DNA from: Campylobacter sp. MIT 97-5078
GTDB lineage: Bacteria; Campylobacterota; Campylobacteria; Campylobacterales; Campylobacteraceae
Assembly (NCBI RefSeq): GCF_006864455.1
Contig: NZ_QHLK01000001.1
Location: 62,001-126,000 of the forward strand
Reading direction: 5' to 3'
DNA length: 64,000 nt
This document shows positions 63,387-64,000 of this stretch, piece after piece. Under the pieces are notes generated by a model, which saw only the letters and a list, made by a program, of their open reading frames with translations, had not been told where the DNA came from and ran no database searches. How positions within the stretch are numbered: the first letter of the stretch is position 1; the number at the start of each line of letters is the position of its first letter. Both the position numbers and the translations under genes were made by a program.

Positions 63387-63920
63387 ATGAATTCAGTAAC
63401 TTTTAAGGGAAACCAAATGCACCTTAAAGGAAGTGGGGTAAGCGTTGGCGATAACGCACCTGTTGTTAAGCTTAAAAGCAAAGATTTAGGCATAGTTGAA
63501 GTGGGAAAATCTGCTAAAATCCAAATTGTTTTAAGTGTGCCAAGCCTTGATACACCAGTGTGTGCAACTGAAGCAAGAGAATTTAACAAAAGAGTTGCTC
63601 AAAATCCAAATGCCGAAGTGATCGTAGTAAGCCAAGATTTACCTTTTGCTATGGGAAGGTTTTGTAGCACAGAAAACATAGACAATATAATCGTTGCAAG
63701 CGATTTTGTGTCTAAAGAATTTGGCGAAAAATACGGCGTTTTACTTAGCGATGGAGCTTTAGAAGGCTTGCTTGCTCGTGCGATTTTCGTGATTAAAGAC
63801 GGCAAGATCGTGTATAAACAAATTGTTCCTGAGGTTACAGAACTACCAAATATAGAAGATCTTGAAAAATTCTTCAGCGAAAATGGCGGTTGTAGTTGTA
63901 GCTGCTCTTGCTCACACTAA
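63387..63920 (+). CDS. tpx: Thiol peroxidase Tpx with Cys-rich tail
   Basis: This 177-residue peroxiredoxin has the peroxidatic Cys59 in PSLDTPVCATEAREF and the resolving Cys93 in GRFCSTENI. It reduces hydroperoxides with thioredoxin as donor. The core ends near residue 164, matching the usual length of about 165-168. A 13-residue tail GGCSCSCSCSH adds four alternating cysteines (169, 171, 173, 175) and a final His, looking like a metal- or thiol-binding appendage. Standalone gene with its own promoter. Confidence 0.96.
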   Translation: MNSVTFKGNQMHLKGSGVSVGDNAPVVKLKSKDLGIVEVGKSAKIQIVLSVPSLDTPVCATEAREFNKRVAQNPNAEVIVVSQDLPFAMGRFCSTENIDNIIVASDFVSKEFGEKYGVLLSDGALEGLLARAIFVIKDGKIVYKQIVPEVTELPNIEDLEKFFSENGGCSCSCSCSH

Positions 63921-64000
63921 GCTTTTCTCGCCTTAAAAGCCTCAAAAGCTTTCAAGGCGATTTCTACGCTTTTAGATAATTCTTGACATTTAGTTCCTCT
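63917..64000 (-). CDS. 3' end of an unidentified gene (cut by window)
   Basis: On the minus strand a frame is open from the right edge to a TAG at 63917-63919. It encodes a helical, Lys/Ala-rich C-terminus (CQELSKSVEIALKAFEAF). It is convergent with tpx and overlaps its stop by two bases. Only 27 codons are visible, so no identity is offered. The hairpin at 63928-63960 lies within it. Confidence 0.42.
   Translation of the reverse strand, partial: RGTKCQELSKSVEIALKAFEAFKARKA
63928..63960 (+). terminator. Probable tpx terminator hairpin
   Basis: TCGCCTT (63928-63934) pairs with AAGGCGA (63954-63960). An inner AAAGC/GCTTT stem follows after one mismatch, closing a 7-base loop. It begins eight bases after the tpx stop; the T-tail is short. 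Confidence 0.5.

Overview
The window is a dense, AT-rich epsilonproteobacterial chromosome segment, almost certainly from a Campylobacter related to C. jejuni. Supporting signs are the TATAAT/TAAAAT -10 boxes with no clear -35, an Rny-FthC-HtpA-FtsY block, futalosine-type UbiD, FlgS, a XerH-type single recombinase, a lone atpE, and gene orders that match, from memory, several separate blocks of C. jejuni NCTC 11168. The blocks are joined in a different order, so the window is a mosaic of conserved segments with recognisable breakpoints.

Layout. 1-5.4 kb: comEC (cut by the window edge), a DedA protein, rny and fthC on the minus strand, divergent from htpA-ftsY. 5.6-10.4 kb: a small membrane protein and a metallo-beta-lactamase-fold hydrolase, divergent from nadE-lpxK-thrC-kdsB. 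10.6-18.5 kb: one long plus-strand operon for haem, isoprenoid and menaquinone supply with proS. 18.9-25.2 kb: a tightly overlapped minus-strand operon (cytochrome c, hemL, AtpZ-like, membrane protein, MFS, FliK-like, FlhB-C-like). 25.3-27.0 kb: folD and lepB. 27.2-29.4 kb: a Gln/Asn-rich hypothetical, a methyltransferase split by a G9 tract, tRNA-Leu(GAG) and atpE. 29.7-38.3 kb: two tandem sodium symporters, pycB-pckA-argH, ogt and a HIT protein. 38.4-51.5 kb: pheST-aroA-ispH-rpsA, an exported protein, serA, a two-component system and an ABC-F ATPase. 51.7-54.3 kb: a dsdX-dsdA pair for D-serine uptake and deamination. 54.3-56.1 kb: xerH and a 700-base AT-rich gene-free region with a dif-like palindrome, probably the replication terminus. 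56.1-64 kb: an outer-membrane barrel, sixA-like and rhomboid genes, a PepSY-like exported protein, a NifS-like enzyme, a DUF234-like protein with flgS, LysE and AzlCD exporters, tpx, and the end of an unidentified gene.

Most genes are core metabolism or information processing. The accessory or unusual elements are the phase-variable methyltransferase (read here in the OFF register), the dsdXA operon with a truncated gene remnant beside it, the candidate dif site, the Cys-rich tail on Tpx, and the DUF234-like protein coupled to the flagellar sensor kinase. No CRISPR array, insertion sequence, prophage or rRNA was seen. I found no wholly new multigene system; the most unusual loci are ranked in the findings.
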